NCBI GenBank assembly: GCA_963922205.1
Contig: CAWUHX010000037.1
Span: 930,001-994,000 of the forward strand
DNA: 64,000 nucleotides
Direction of reading: 5' to 3'
From: Romanomermis culicivorax
Taxonomy: Eukaryota; Nematoda; Enoplea; Mermithida; Mermithidae
A program made the position numbers and the translations under genes. The notes below the pieces were generated by a model. The model searched no databases, was not told where the DNA came from, and saw nothing but the letters and a program-made list of their open reading frames with translations. How positions within the stretch are numbered: position 1 is the first letter of the stretch; each line of letters begins with the position of its first letter. Positions 24,401 to 34,113 of this stretch are shown here, piece by piece.

Positions 24401-27400
24401 GAAGCCGCCTTATACTGCGAGTCGTTATGGAAAGTTGACATGGCCTTTTTCAAGCATCTTTCGTCGGAAGACAGAGTAAATAAATCGAATATTGCGACGA
24501 CTTTCAGTTAGTGAAGCATGACCAAATGATAAGCCGATCTCTAAGTTACAAATATTGCCTTTGAGTAGTTCTTCGTGTCATTTTATGGTGAATGAAGTGA
24601 CAATTAAGCTGAAATCAGGCATCTTACTCGAACTTGTGGTAAACTCACTGCATGCTCCGTTTACTGTATAGGAGGAAGATTTTTTCTTACAATTTAACAT
24701 TGTTCTATTAGTTTTCGCGCTCAAGAGTTGCTTCCCTGAACTTGGAAAGTCAAAGCTGTCGAGGCGATGGCATGTTTGTGCCGTCGCGCCTGGGTAACTA
24801 CGCCAAGGCTGTCGGCACTTATAAAGGAACACTTTGTTTGGTCAAACGAGGCCAAAAATTTGGTCGAATCGCATTCAACAAAGCACACAGAAAAATATTT
24901 GTCAGTTTAAAAACGGTGAGCATGCGTTGAGGAATTTGACTCAGTAGAGTGTGTTTTTTGATATGAAGTTGAAGTTTTGCCTACAGTCCATAAACCATCG
25001 AAATGAAATCGATATGAAAACTTTTTGAAGTCGAAGAATCAAGGGATCAAACATTAGTACATCTTGCCCTAGCTTGCCGTTTTTTGTTCTTCTGATTCGA
25101 CAAAATTTATTGTGTGGCTTTAATATGTTTTACACTGTTATGTTCAAATTTGCTAACTCGTTTCTACTTGATTTGCATAATTCATCTGAAGAATACATCG
25201 AAAAATTAGTCTAGTTTTAAATATCAGAAAAATAATCTTCCACTATGACTTTCTCAAATTCAAACTTTTGCATTTTTTCTTGCGAAAATCGAGCATTTTC
25301 CTTGTGATCAGTTAATAACTACTGCACTGTGTCTCTCGCCCCTTTCATATATTAATCCTCCCATAGATCAAAGAAATCACTCACGACAATTTGAACAGTT
25401 TCATCGGTTTATCTATCGACGAGGAAAAATATTTTTATTCCTTATGGGCATATTGTCCTCGCGGAAGCCTTGACGACGTTTTGTTCGAATCGGAGATGCG
25501 CATCGACGAGACCTTTCAAGTTTCGTTGATCAGAGATATCATATCTGTAAGATTATATACAATAAAAATTTGCGCCTAATTATTTATTCTACAACTAATG
25601 ATTTTTGGACATTATCCTGCTGCCTATTATTCTGTGCAAAATTATACATCCATGACGGTTGTCGTGTTAAAATCGAATTAAGAGGTGAATGTTCATCATT
25701 TTATTTCATCTAGAGATTATTTTTATTGATTCTTGCAATACTTTTCTTTTTGTTCAACAGGTTATTCAAAATTTTAATTTACATTATTATAGTTTCTTTC
25801 ATTTAGGGGTTGAGCTTTCTTCACGATTCACCCATCGGATTTCATGGCCAATTGTATGCAAAAAATTGCATCGTTGACACGCGATGGATCGCTAAAATTA
25901 CCGAATATGGCATGTTCGATTTATTTCGAGAACTGTTCGAGCAAAATGCAGTGATACCATTGTTCAAACCGCCACTAAACAGTAATTTTTTCATTTTCTT
26001 ATTCAAGTACCTTTGCATTATAGCGTTACCTATTTGGGATTCACGCCGATAATCCAACATTTATCTTGCATTGACGAAAATGTTTCGTGAACATTTGCAG
26101 CTCTTCGTGAACATCCAGGAATGATTTGAGGTGTTATGAATGCGGAGTAATTAAAAGTGCGGATATAATATCTTCTCTTTTCCTCTGAATAGCTTAAGCG
26201 ATACCTAAAAATGAGCTAATTGTTATGATTTTGTGTGCATCCAGAAAGACAGTTTTCTTTGAACAATCTTATTATTTTTAAATACCATAGTTCATGCATA
26301 TATTGAGGCATGGAAGATAAAAATTTTCCTGCTCTCAATAATTGAGCGCTATTGTCAAGTTTGGTATATATACACCAAAATCATCACGAATTTTTCAATA
26401 GTCTTTAAATTTTAAACTTTGAATAATTAGCTTCATAAAGAAGCTTTTAAGAATTTCCAGAACTTTTTTATTTGATTCAAAATACTCGAGTCATACCAGT
26501 TCATTCGATAACATGAGTAAAAATATTTCTAATGCGAAAGCAATTGCAATCCGAAAGCATTTTCGAGTCCACTACAAATTTATTGCACATTGGTTTGCAA
26601 AGTTTTAGTTGGCATAAAAATTAGCGGTCATTTTAAGTAGCTAACATGTTCTCTTTCAGTTTTGCTTTGCACGGCGCCGGAAGTTCTTCGGGAAGAGGAA
26701 AATATTGACTATAAGCTGGTAGATATTTATCAATTTGGTATAATTGCCTACAAGATTTTATATCGTAAAGAACCTTTCGACGAACAAACTATTACTTCTA
26801 GTGGTAAAACCATAGTAATTTTTTACTTTTTTCTCAATTGTTCTCTGTTAAGACTTTCTTGAAAATCGAAATAGAACTAAAATAACGTGTTAAAGTGTAA
26901 CGGGTGTCCGGTAAAAATCTGGACTTTTGTCAATCCTTCACTGTGACATCAATTTTCGAAATGGTGTAAAGTGAGTTACTCCATTGTAAAGAGCGTGAAA
27001 TATACATCTAAGCAGTGAAATTCCTTTTTTTCTTGCACTCACTTTTCGCTGCTAAAATGCCATCAAAAGAGGAAGCTTTACATTCTCGCGTGTACAAGTT
27101 TTATTCTAACCACTTTGATGAAGGCAAACAATATACGTTCTCTCATTTCAAAAACGAAGGCGTTCCAAAAAGTATGATCTGTAGTATTCTACTATGCCGA
27201 TGGTCGACCATCTAATCGTCATCCTCGATCTGGCAGAAAGCCAAAAATTATTACGAAAACCAAGCCGAAGCGGCTCACTTCAGCATTCAAGGACAGTTGC
27301 TCTGTGTCCATTCATCTGACCACCAGAAAATTTGGAGCAATGAAGTCGCACATACACGAAATTGTTCAGAAGAAGTTAAAATTACAGTATAGGAAGAAAA

Positions 27401-30400
27401 TTCGAATTCCCTCTACATCTAATGTGCAAATTCAACATTCAAAGATGAAGTGTGGCTAGTTTCTTTGATGTTTAGGTGAAAACATTTCATCACAGATGAT
27501 GAGTCATAGTTTACTTTGTCACACTCCTCGATAAATGGCAGTGGCGGGTTCTGCACTCAAGACATATCAGGTACGCCTACAGATGTTAAATTTGTTAAAA
27601 AAGCGAAGTTCGAACAGAAAGTTTTGGTTTTGATCACCATCGGGCCGAATGGCTTGTCACAGCTTTCATTTGCAAATCTGGCTATGCCATCAATGCTTAA
27701 CATTATTTCAAGGAATGCATTAAGCGTAGGTTGATCCCTTACATCGCGCCAACTACACTGATGGTGAATATGTCTTTTGGCCAGATCAAGTGGGTGCACA
27801 TTATGCCAGAATCATTTTGGATGAATTGCGTGTCAAAAATGTGGAATCAGTGGAAAAGTCTTTAAACCCTGCCTGTGTTCCTGAAGTTCGAGCCATCAAA
27901 GATTTTTGGTCTTATCTGAAGTCTTTGGTCAACGCCCAAGGTTGGCAATCAAAAACTTTACAACTGATAACTCATATAAAGTTCTGTTTAAAGAAAGTTG
28001 ATAACAATATTGTACAGAAGTTGGCTGTGAGTACTCGCAAAAGGATTGATACTCTATGACGAAATGGAGCCATTAAAGCTTGTAATTAGCCCTATCTTGT
28101 AGAATTTTTATTGCTCTTTAACTTAATGTAATGATTGTCCAATAATAGAAATTGGCATTGTAAAAAACGACCTTTTATGGTAGTCCGGATTTTTACCGAA
28201 CGCCCGTATGCTTGATCAATTATTCTATGATTCTTGACGACTATGATCGAAACTTACAATAGACGTTCAGTTTATCTATACGTCAGCTTCAGTGGCATAT
28301 TCTCTAGAAGTTATATCGTTGCTGAAGACGTTGGATTTCAACGGTCGTCCTTTAAGACCCCTTCTAAAACAAGTTCAAGGTTTCGATTTGAAGTTCCTAA
28401 ACTTATTGGAAACGTGTTGGCGGGAAAATCCGAAGACTCGAATCAACGCGGCATTATTGAAAAAAGAAATTTTTGTTCAAACTCGGAAATAGTAATTCAT
28501 TTATACAGTTTGTAATACTAAAAGAGGAATAATTTCAGCTCACTTCTAGCGGTAAGAATCTTATCGATCACGTGATGAATATGTTGGAAAAATATGCTAC
28601 GAATTTGGAAAAAATTGTCGAAGAAAGGACAGAGCGGATGAACGAAGAACGTCGAAGAGCTGATAATTTGCTTTATCAAATTTTGCCCAAGTTTGGATAC
28701 ATGGATCGTATTGTTTTTCTGTTGCTCTAGAAAAACGGCAAAGTGGACTCGACCTTTCAGAAATAGCAGCATCAAAATCTAACTTATACCTTGTGGTGTT
28801 GTATAAAAATCGTGCTTCTACGATGAAGTAATCATTTTGCTCTCTAGGACGATAGCCGACGCCTTAAAAGTCGGCCGAACGATCGACCCAGAAATTTTTG
28901 AAACTTCCACTATCTATTTTTCTGATATCGTCGGATTTACGGCAATTTGTTCAAAAAGCCTGCCGACCGAAATTGTAGCCATGTTGAACAGTTTATATTC
29001 ACAGTTTGATGAAATTATTCTAGCATTCGACGCTTATAAAGTAGGCTGTCGAGGCTTTTAGCAAGAATATCGTTAATTACTGAGTGAGAAAATAAGATTG
29101 TAGTATGTTGCACTGCACTGTATTTAAAAATAATTTATGAAAACAAACAATTATTTATGCGAACATATGTATATCCTAGTGATTTGTAAGGCAAGTTGAA
29201 AACTTAATTTTTAAGAGTTGGCCATAAAACTTTCAAATGCAGATGATCCACGTAATGTAATAAATCCTCGTTTACGGACTTTTTTATTGTCAGGTGCTAT
29301 AAAGTGGAAAAATCCCTAATATGAATTTCGTTTATTGTCATATAAGACTTAATTTCTATAATGATATAGTTTTTGTCTCACTTTTAGGTTGAAACTATTG
29401 GCGACGCGTATCTCGTAGTTTCTGGCGTACCTGTGCGCAACGGCATGGAGCACGTGACGAATATCGCTGAAATGTCTCTCAATGTTTTAAAGGTTTGTGC
29501 AGAATATTTTATTTAGGCCGAAGAGAAGATCAGTTGAAACCAAAGTTGATTCCTTCGAATTTGCTTTTGGTCCGTGCAAGCACCATCTCGCTGTTTTATA
29601 CTATTGATCTGGCAAATTACTGGAGGGCTACAAAAACAGTTTGTCAGATGAGGAGACATGGGCTATGAGGATTAGAGAAATCATAGCCAAATCAATCGTG
29701 TTGAAACTGTATTGGTGTAGCAAATTATATCCTAGCAGTTTGTAACAGATTTAAAAATTGTATTTATTGATAAAATGGCGTAATCTTCGAAAAGTTCATC
29801 TTGCGTTTCGCAGTAAACTTATTGTCTTAGCTTAATTTTTAGGTTCTTAAACGGTACCGTGTACCCCATATGCCGTTTACACCTGTTAGCGTCAGAATCG
29901 GTTTGCACAGCGGCACAGTTGCTGGCGGAGTCGTGGGTGTCACTATGCCAAGATATTGCCTGTTCGGCGATGCTGTTAATTTTGCATCTAGAATGGAAAG
30001 TTCAGGTGAAGGTGCGTACATATTTCACTATAGTCTGTTTTTTATGAAATTCATCCAAATTGAAAAATGACAAAAGTGAATGTTGTCATTAAAGTACTTC
30101 CATCAGAGTTTCAACTGTGGGATTTTCACTACTTTAAAAAATTGTTATGGCTTCGTTGTGGTTGCTCGCCGATTTTCAGCCATATGTGACATGTAGCCTG
30201 GCGGTAAATCGTAAACATATGTTCTGTTTTCCAGTTTCATGAATTTTTCATTTTTTGCCGGAGATGTTTAGGCATCGGTGCCGTTGCTGATGCCTTATAC
30301 GGTTCTAGGATAATTCGCCCCCAGCAATTCTTCCCTCACAATTCGCCCCCGGTAATTCGCCCCCACTGCAGTTCGCCTCCGGACAATTCGCCCCCAGTAA

Positions 30401-32807
30401 TTAGCCCCTGGTATTGTACATACCTAGGTGATTTAAAAGCAACTACATGATATGTTATGTAATATATCTCCAGACATTTCCCCTATTAGGTAACCATATT
30501 TTATGTGAAGCATGAAGGAGATGAAAAGATGATTTTTCACTTCGCCCTGTCTCCTATGTTTTCCTTTTCACTCTTTTTTCACATTGTCTTTTTTCTTTTC
30601 TTTTCTGGTTGCATTCATATATTCTTTTGCCAGCTTCATTTCTTGTTACTTTTTATCGTGATCTATGGAGAGAAATTAAGATTATGACAAAGTATCACAA
30701 TTGTTCTACGTGCGACTCTATCGTGTTCTTCACTATCTTTTTTTGTGACAACTTTGCGGTGTACCAAAAACAAAAAAGAATAAAAATAGAAAAGCAGAAG
30801 AGAAATATAAAGGAAAAAAATCAGAAAAGAAGAATGAGTAAAAAGTAATCAAAAAAATATAGCAGAAGAAACTAAACAAGAAAGATGAAAGACAAAAAAG
30901 AGGAATACAAGAAAGAAAATTAAACGAAAAAGGAACATAAAACAAATGCAGATCGAAGAACATAAGTGACTCGCAATTCTGCTTATGAAATCCGTGTTAC
31001 ACATTAAAATTCTGCGTAAATTCTCCCGGGTATTCACGCCATCAGACTAAAATTTGGCATGGTTTCTGGGGATTAGGACACCATCATTACAAACCTGAAA
31101 AAATATGGATTTGTAAATTGCCAGTGTTGAGATTTTTCACACATTTTTGGTCGAAATTGATTATTTTCAGTAAGATAAACTCGAAGAGTTCGAAGCCACA
31201 CATTTTGTTTCAAGTGGAAAAACAACCGACCACTTCAATTTTAGGAAACTAGTGCTTAAACGCCTGTATTGCTGACTGTAAGAGTAAAAAAGACTTATAC
31301 TGACTTAGTACTAACCGCACCAGTAAAAAACCATATATTCAAAGAAAATGAAGAAAGATTATTTGTGGATCTTTATTTGGAACATTGCTGTAGACCTTTT
31401 TCTTCTTGTACATAATACTTGCACTCTGCATGCAGAATTCATAAATAAACATGCTATTTCGGCTAAGGAAAATCTCTAGGTTTAGTGCATTGATGAGTAC
31501 AAATGCTACTACATAACTGCTAACAACCTAGTGGAATTATTTTTACATCTGAATTTTTTAAATTAAAAAACAGTGAATTGGGGGCCAATTACTGAGGGCG
31601 AATTGCTCAGGGGCAAATTGTCCGGGGGCGAACTGCAGTGGAGGAAAATTACCAGGGGCGAATTGTGGGGAACGAATTGCTGGGGGCGAATTGTCCGTAT
31701 CCCGCCTTATACATATTGAATATGAGATGAGTCTGAAAAATTCCGAAAATTACTGGAGTGCTGAAGTATACAGAATTTGCAATTGATAATTATTCTGAAA
31801 ACTGACTAAAATGTCAGTCAGGGAAATCTAGTGGGTTATATAATGTTGAAAATTTAGCCATAATGCGGGAGTTCCCGAAGCGACACCACCGGAAATTTTT
31901 TAAAAAATGATATGGTTCTGGAAAATACATGAGTGGAAACTAAATCATCATCACGTCGAGCGAAATTATAGAATTCCTGAAAACCTGGCCCAAAATCTTG
32001 CATGTGCCCAACCGACTAGTGTCGCTTCTAATTAAACATGTATAAATTGTTTAAAAAATACATATAAAATAAAACGCGACCACGACGTCAACTTCTTCGC
32101 AACCAAAGTAAGGGTTAATACACTCCTAAGCTTTCCTATGTTACTGTATGCATGGATGTGGCCAACCTTGTTATCCTACTGCAAAATTTTTTTGATTTTT
32201 GGATCTCAGTATCCGGCTTAGCATTCTCCTTAGGCTTAGACTTAGGGAACGCCTGTGGATTGCAAGGCCAAGGTCGTAAGTTTCTGGTAGTAGGATAACC
32301 CGGTTGGGCCCATGGATGGTTAGCGCACTTTCAGCTAGATCAGCTTTTTGGACTGGGTCCAAAAAATCAAAATGGAGTTCCATTCCGCAGCTACTTTTCA
32401 ATTGTTCGTTGTGCCTCTAGAAAATTTCCGTTAGATGGCCGTCTGACTCCTGAAAAAATTCAATCGCATTTGTGAGATAGTACTCATTTTTACAGATTGA
32501 AATGCATAAATTTGAATAATAGACTTTAAATTAAGCTTTGTTCCAATAAGTAAATGTCTGATGAACGTTTACCTTTAAATTAGCAGTGAAGTTCTTCAAA
32601 TTATGTTCTTCAAGGGAACAAGATACACATGTCCGAAAGTATGTACACCAATTTATCGATTCATTCGAAATATGTTACGGAGAAGCGGGGCGAGATCGAA
32701 ATTAAGGCAAAAACGAAAACGTTTATATTTCGCTTTTGCAAATTTTCATTATTTTTTAGGGCAAAGGAAAATGCACGACGTATTGGTTGCTGGAGAAGAA
32801 AGAGTGA
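4839..32807 (+). CDS. Receptor-type (membrane) guanylyl cyclase, 21 exons, about 1062 aa
   Basis: Single-pass receptor that makes cGMP from GTP after ligand binding. Exons (all phases agree): 4839-5038, 5246-5352, 5681-6025, 6287-6498, 19426-19533, 23222-23357, 23633-23787, 23831-23945, 24259-24325, 24388-24475, 24712-24915, 25367-25546, 25807-25981, 26660-26803, 28287-28491, 28550-28690, 28848-29040, 29388-29492, 29843-30011, 32615-32706, 32760-32807. Total 3189 nt with stop, a normal length for this family. Order: signal peptide, ANF-receptor-like ectodomain, one TM, kinase-homology domain, dimerisation helix, class III cyclase domain. The start was chosen because the ATG at 4839 opens a hydrophobic leader ([16 protein letters not shown]). 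Least sure boundaries: the acceptor at 5245, the donor after 23787 and the acceptor at 28549, each chosen to keep the frame. The introns carry the mobile elements listed below. Confidence 0.9.
5475..5642. repeat. G/C-homopolymer-rich insertion in cyclase intron 2
   Basis: Runs of 8-12 G on the + strand (around 5476-5490 and 5570-5582) are followed by C runs near 5626-5642. The layout suggests a short element with G-rich and C-rich ends. The runs open a spurious proline-rich ORF on the minus strand. G runs of this kind can form quadruplexes; function unknown. Confidence 0.5.
7011..7261. repeat. Dispersed repeat copy (shared with 22722-22975)
   Basis: About 250 bp starting near 'agacatgcac.g.aagaattttccagg' and ending near 'tatgtgcatgt.tg' recurs at 22722-22975 with scattered differences and indels. 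It contains the shared blocks 'tgtttttcatacaa.atat' and 'cagggtctcaggta'. It has no coding frame of its own. The copy lies in the 12.9-kb cyclase intron; the rest of 6499-7010 shows nothing recognisable. Confidence 0.7.
7617..8174. repeat. Pair of ~200-bp diverged direct repeats
   Basis: Copy 1 (about 7617-7812) and copy 2 (about 7974-8174) both run from 'gtataacagtcattgttttct' through 'ttgctgataa.tgagattt' to 'ctttggag', roughly 360 bp apart. They are clearly diverged and in the same orientation. The DNA from 8175 to about 8640 shows nothing further that I can name. Confidence 0.65.
8790..8962 (+). repeat. LTR-like repeat, left copy
   Basis: Matches 12459-12631 almost base for base, from 'ctctct.gtgaggccccgc' to 'cctgcacaaca', with only a few differences by eye. 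It contains 'tttgttgttgtag'. The true 5' edge of the LTR is probably upstream and was not found because the right copy is truncated. Confidence 0.75.
9053..12466 (+). pseudogene. Gag polyprotein remnant, frameshifted and interrupted by a foldback-like element
   Basis: Open segments 9053-9403, 9702-10199, 10184-10650, 11372-11630, 11828-12076 and 12092-12466 lie in order in different frames. The segment after 10184 looks like a capsid domain: LTALEGEF.....[14 protein letters not shown], then AIINVFAP, then [19 protein letters not shown], a retrotransposon-gag pattern. The 11828-12076 segment is Arg/Gly-rich (RGRGGYRN), as in nucleic-acid-binding gag tails, and the last segment is Gln/Pro-rich. 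Deleting the inserted element at 10657-11362 with one 9-bp duplication rejoins the two flanks in one frame. No zinc knuckle was seen. Confidence 0.75.
10657..11362. mobile_element. Foldback-like element A with iterated inverted ends (706 bp)
   Basis: Left end: a tandem array of 'gacaattcgtcccc'-type units (about 10670-10815). Right end: the inverse array, 'ggggacgaattatc' (about 11283-11350). The core (10860-11280) is AT-rich 'aaattttaaattaaa' sequence with no gene. An exact 9-bp target duplication, GGGTACACA, flanks it (10648-10656 and 11363-11371). Termini are GGTTTTAGGA... and ...CCATATCCC, matching element C (30301-31703). A 9-bp duplication and GG/CC ends fit Mutator-like or Foldback elements; no transposase is present, so it is non-autonomous. 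Confidence 0.8.
12459..12631 (+). repeat. LTR-like repeat, right copy (5'-truncated)
   Basis: Right partner of 8790-8962. It follows directly on gag sequence, without pol and without a clear polypurine tract, so its 5' part (and pol) seems deleted. DNA from 12632 to 13900 after it holds no recognisable gene. Confidence 0.72.
13931..14004 (+). tRNA. tRNA-Thr (anticodon TGT), possibly degenerate
   Basis: A cloverleaf can be drawn: acceptor gctcggt/accaagc (6 of 7 pairs), D arm gcgc/gcgc, anticodon arm tctac-cttgtat-gcaga (one mismatch) with U33 and anticodon TGT, variable ggtc-type linker, and T arm gaggg-ttcaagc-tcctc. Length is 74 with the discriminator G. A T-rich stretch (TTATTTTT) right after it can serve as a Pol III terminator. 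It sits in the 12.9-kb cyclase intron, 46 bp before foldback-like element B. Two stem mismatches leave open a pseudogene. Confidence 0.7.
14051..15587. mobile_element. Foldback-like element B with iterated inverted ends (~1.54 kb)
   Basis: The left end carries at least seven copies of AACTTGGCGTCCGTCCT-type units (about 14058-14205). The right end has the inverse, 'aggacggacgccaagtt' (about 15450-15580). A 9-bp flanking duplication with one mismatch is visible: TATGACAAG (14042-14050) and TACGACAAG (15588-15596). The core (about 14210-15440) has no convincing ORF. The terminal sequence differs from elements A and C, so it is a separate family with the same plan. Confidence 0.7.
15597..17640. 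other. Intronic stretch without recognised gene; dispersed-repeat head near 17326
   Basis: About 2 kb of AT-rich intron with ORFs that match nothing I know. At 17326-17530 a segment begins 'cacatacatgtaattagggg', the same opening as the repeats at 20370 and 44117, and it is rich in C and G runs ('gaccccc', 'gggg'). Confidence 0.45.
17640..19045. repeat. Minisatellite of TTGGTTGATTGATTCCCTGG-like units, ~1.4 kb
   Basis: Degenerate tandem array built from ttggttgatt, attgattccctgg and similar modules, with irregular spacing. It makes a spurious Asn/Gln/Pro/Thr/Ser repeat ORF on the minus strand (18473-18673). It lies in the 12.9-kb cyclase intron, about 0.4 kb before exon 5. Confidence 0.85.
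19616..20044. mobile_element. Foldback-like element D with iterated GTTTGTAC ends (~430 bp)
   Basis: The left part (19620-19690) has repeated 'gtttgtac' and 'gtactggtacaaacg' modules after a T7 run. The right part (19965-20044) has the inverse arrangement, ending gtacaaaaaaacgg. An exact 8-bp duplication, GATGTCAT, flanks it (19608-19615 and 20045-20052). The core has no gene. It is the smallest of the four elements of this plan and lies in the intron between cyclase exons 5 and 6. Confidence 0.6.
20362..21240. repeat. Dispersed composite repeat, copy 1
   Basis: It opens with 'catacatgtaattgggtgg' and continues 'aatcgtcgaccatatggctagccattgggcga'-like sequence; after a private insert it has the block from 'gggacccccatacttttggtcggaaaaatactg' to 'gcgccataaatacattttt', then 'ggggctccgttacatgtatgg' at the end. 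The same modules recur at 22329-23045 and partly at 44117-44270. The ends TACATGTAA and TTACATGTA are inverse of each other, so it may be a MITE-like element. No gene of its own was recognised. Confidence 0.65.
22329..23045. repeat. Dispersed composite repeat, copy 2
   Basis: Starts 'ttacatgtcattggggtgag' and contains the 'catactttt ggtcggaaaaatactg' block (22487-22515) shared with copy 1. It then contains the 'agacatgcacggcaagaattttccagg' block (22722-22975) shared with 7011-7261, and ends 'ggggccccgttacgtgtatgg'. It seems to be a longer version of the family or a nested pair. It lies just before cyclase exon 6. Confidence 0.65.
26900..28206 (+). mobile_element. Tc1/mariner-superfamily transposon, full length but inactive
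   Basis: Terminal inverted repeats of about 25 bp are visible: gggtgtccggtaaaaatctgg at the left (from about 26902) and the inverse, ccggatttttaccgaacgccc, at the right (ending about 28204). Each is bordered by TA, the target used by this superfamily. Length is about 1.3 kb. It lies in the intron between cyclase exons 14 and 15. Confidence 0.85.
27058..28059 (+). pseudogene. mariner-like transposase, broken by stops and frameshifts
   Basis: The start (27058) gives an N-terminal helix-turn-helix region ([19 protein letters not shown]). Later pieces, in other frames, hold FITDDES (first catalytic Asp, about 27492, followed by an in-frame stop), [29 protein letters not shown] sequence with the second Asp (about 27775), and IKDFWSYLK at the position of the third acidic residue. 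Several stops and frame changes make it inactive. Confidence 0.8.
28550..32807 (+). other. Guanylyl cyclase exons 16-21: linker helix and catalytic domain
   Basis: Exon 16 gives the dimerisation helix ([18 protein letters not shown]). Exon 17 has [13 protein letters not shown] with the first metal-binding Asp. Exon 18 has [13 protein letters not shown], with the Glu that selects guanine and the second Asp. Exon 19 has [17 protein letters not shown], with the Cys of guanine recognition and the Asn/Arg of the transition-state site. Exon 20 has KIHMSES and RGEIEIK; exon 21 has [10 protein letters not shown], the usual C-terminus. All catalytic residues are present, so an active guanylyl (not adenylyl) cyclase is expected. 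The intron before exon 20 is 2.6 kb and carries a foldback-like element; the last intron is a 53-bp GC-AG intron. Confidence 0.92.
30301..31703. mobile_element. Foldback-like element C with iterated inverted ends (1403 bp)
   Basis: Left end: repeated 'aattcgcccccag' units (30310-30415). Right end: the inverse, 'gggggcgaattg' units (31575-31695). Flanked by an exact 9-bp duplication, GCCTTATAC (30292-30300 and 31704-31712). Starts GGTTCTAGGA and ends CCGTATCCC, nearly the same as element A, so A and C are one family. The core has no gene; ORFs in it are low-complexity (Phe-rich or Lys-rich). It lies in the intron between cyclase exons 19 and 20. Confidence 0.82.
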
Positions 32808-33870
32808 AATATACAGAAAATTTGTGCGAACAGACCGTCTTTACGTAGAATACTTTCATTAAGTCACTTGATATCTTTTGAACAGTCGGTAAAATTCTAT
32901 ACGCATCAATTCTCGGCAGGGTTGCATTTTTGCATTCTCTGACGATTTTCTGAACTTTCTTAAACAACCGTTGTGCGTGATGGGGTCTTTTCAGTAGTAC
33001 GCTTTACACTTTAGAATAATAAAAAATTTTGCGATGCACTTCTATCAAAATTAACGATTATTACAGAAATTTCCGTTTTTGTAGGTGTATTCCTGTTTCG
33101 TTAGTTACGGTCTGTATATTTTTGAGTGGTAGTAAGACAGAGACAAATTATGATAGTATAACTCAATCAAAAATTAATGCAATTGAAACAATTAATCTGA
33201 AGAAATTTTTGATGAAATACACAAATTTTTCGGAGCATACCTTACAATAGGTATCTTCAATGCAATAGCTGGGAATTCTCCGAACCAATAGAAACGAAAA
33301 AAATGAATTCTCATAAGAACAAACAGTCTACTTGGAGGAAGATTTAAATCCTTGTGAATATATGAAAGCATTAGTGTATAAGGAATAATGAGTCACCTGG
33401 GCACGATGGTCTTAAATTTTGTAAAAAAATTAGGACACATTAATGGGAAAATTGTTCGAAAGACGATAAAAAAATTGCAAAACTTTTGACATCCTGCCAT
33501 TTGGGCTAATGTGCAGATAGGCGGATGAGGTTTATACTGCACATAGGTATACATGTCCTCTTCACAAACACGAAGTTTCACTAGAATATCTTTTCAACTT
33601 GACCAGTTGTTGCATAATGAAACCCCTCTCCCTTAAAGGGGCAATACAGGGGTAAGCGGATTTGTAGTATTAAAATTCTGAAGTACAATTTGTAAATAAG
33701 AATACTGGACAGGCTTACAATTACTGTAGTTTTGTCGCTGAAATTTCCAAGCCAGCGTTTTGTTTAGTGCACGAACAAATTGCACAAAGAGCCCAAAAAA
33801 TTTGTGCCAATGGCACAAAAATTTTTTTCCATTTTAAAAATGCACTGAAAACCTTTAAAATGTTTTAATA
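32808..33870. other. Intergenic stretch after the cyclase gene
   Basis: About 1 kb with short ORFs only. It presumably includes the cyclase 3' UTR. I recognise no gene, RNA or repeat here. Confidence 0.5.
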
Positions 33871-33879
33871 TGCTAAAAG

Positions 33880-34113
33880 TTCGATCATTAATCACGTTCT
33901 GGCCGACGGTGTTCCACAGAGGACAATTTATCGAATCGTAAAACGTTGGGAGTCCAATTAACCAGCCGACTGATCTATTGGGTCTGGCCGGAAAGCTGAG
34001 AAGGGCAGCAAGAGGTTAAAGGTGATCGAAAATCAATCAGGAATTTTGACATGCCAGTTGTCTGCAAAGTTCGAGTGCATCCAATCATACATGGTCAAAA
34101 CAATCAAGAAGAC
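33880..34113 (+). pseudogene. Tc1/mariner-like transposase N-terminal remnant, split by the LTR element
   Basis: The translated + strand reads HVLADGVPQRTIYRIVKRWES, then GSGRKAEKGSKRLKVIENQSG and SAKFECIQSYMVKTIKK, the paired helix-turn-helix pattern of this superfamily, with internal stops. The retroelement LTR starts immediately after it (34114). Likely remains of its C-terminal half lie beyond the other LTR (about 43560-44110). Confidence 0.6.

Larger units (their letters stand above)
24388..28491 (+). other. Guanylyl cyclase exons 10-15: kinase-homology domain
   Basis: Exons 10-15 encode the cytoplasmic pseudokinase that relays ligand binding. Seen: [12 protein letters not shown] near the N lobe; [12 protein letters not shown] and [11 protein letters not shown] (exon 12); [15 protein letters not shown] (exon 13) in place of the catalytic loop, with no HRD; APEVL and [19 protein letters not shown] (exon 14); and [17 protein letters not shown] (exon 15), the usual end of the fold. 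The intron between exons 14 and 15 holds a mariner-type transposon (about 26900-28206). Confidence 0.88.

Noticed and set aside
30733..31037. Phe/Leu/Ser-rich minus-strand ORFs
   Set aside because: Low-complexity A/G-rich core of foldback-like element C; no membrane-protein pattern beyond composition.
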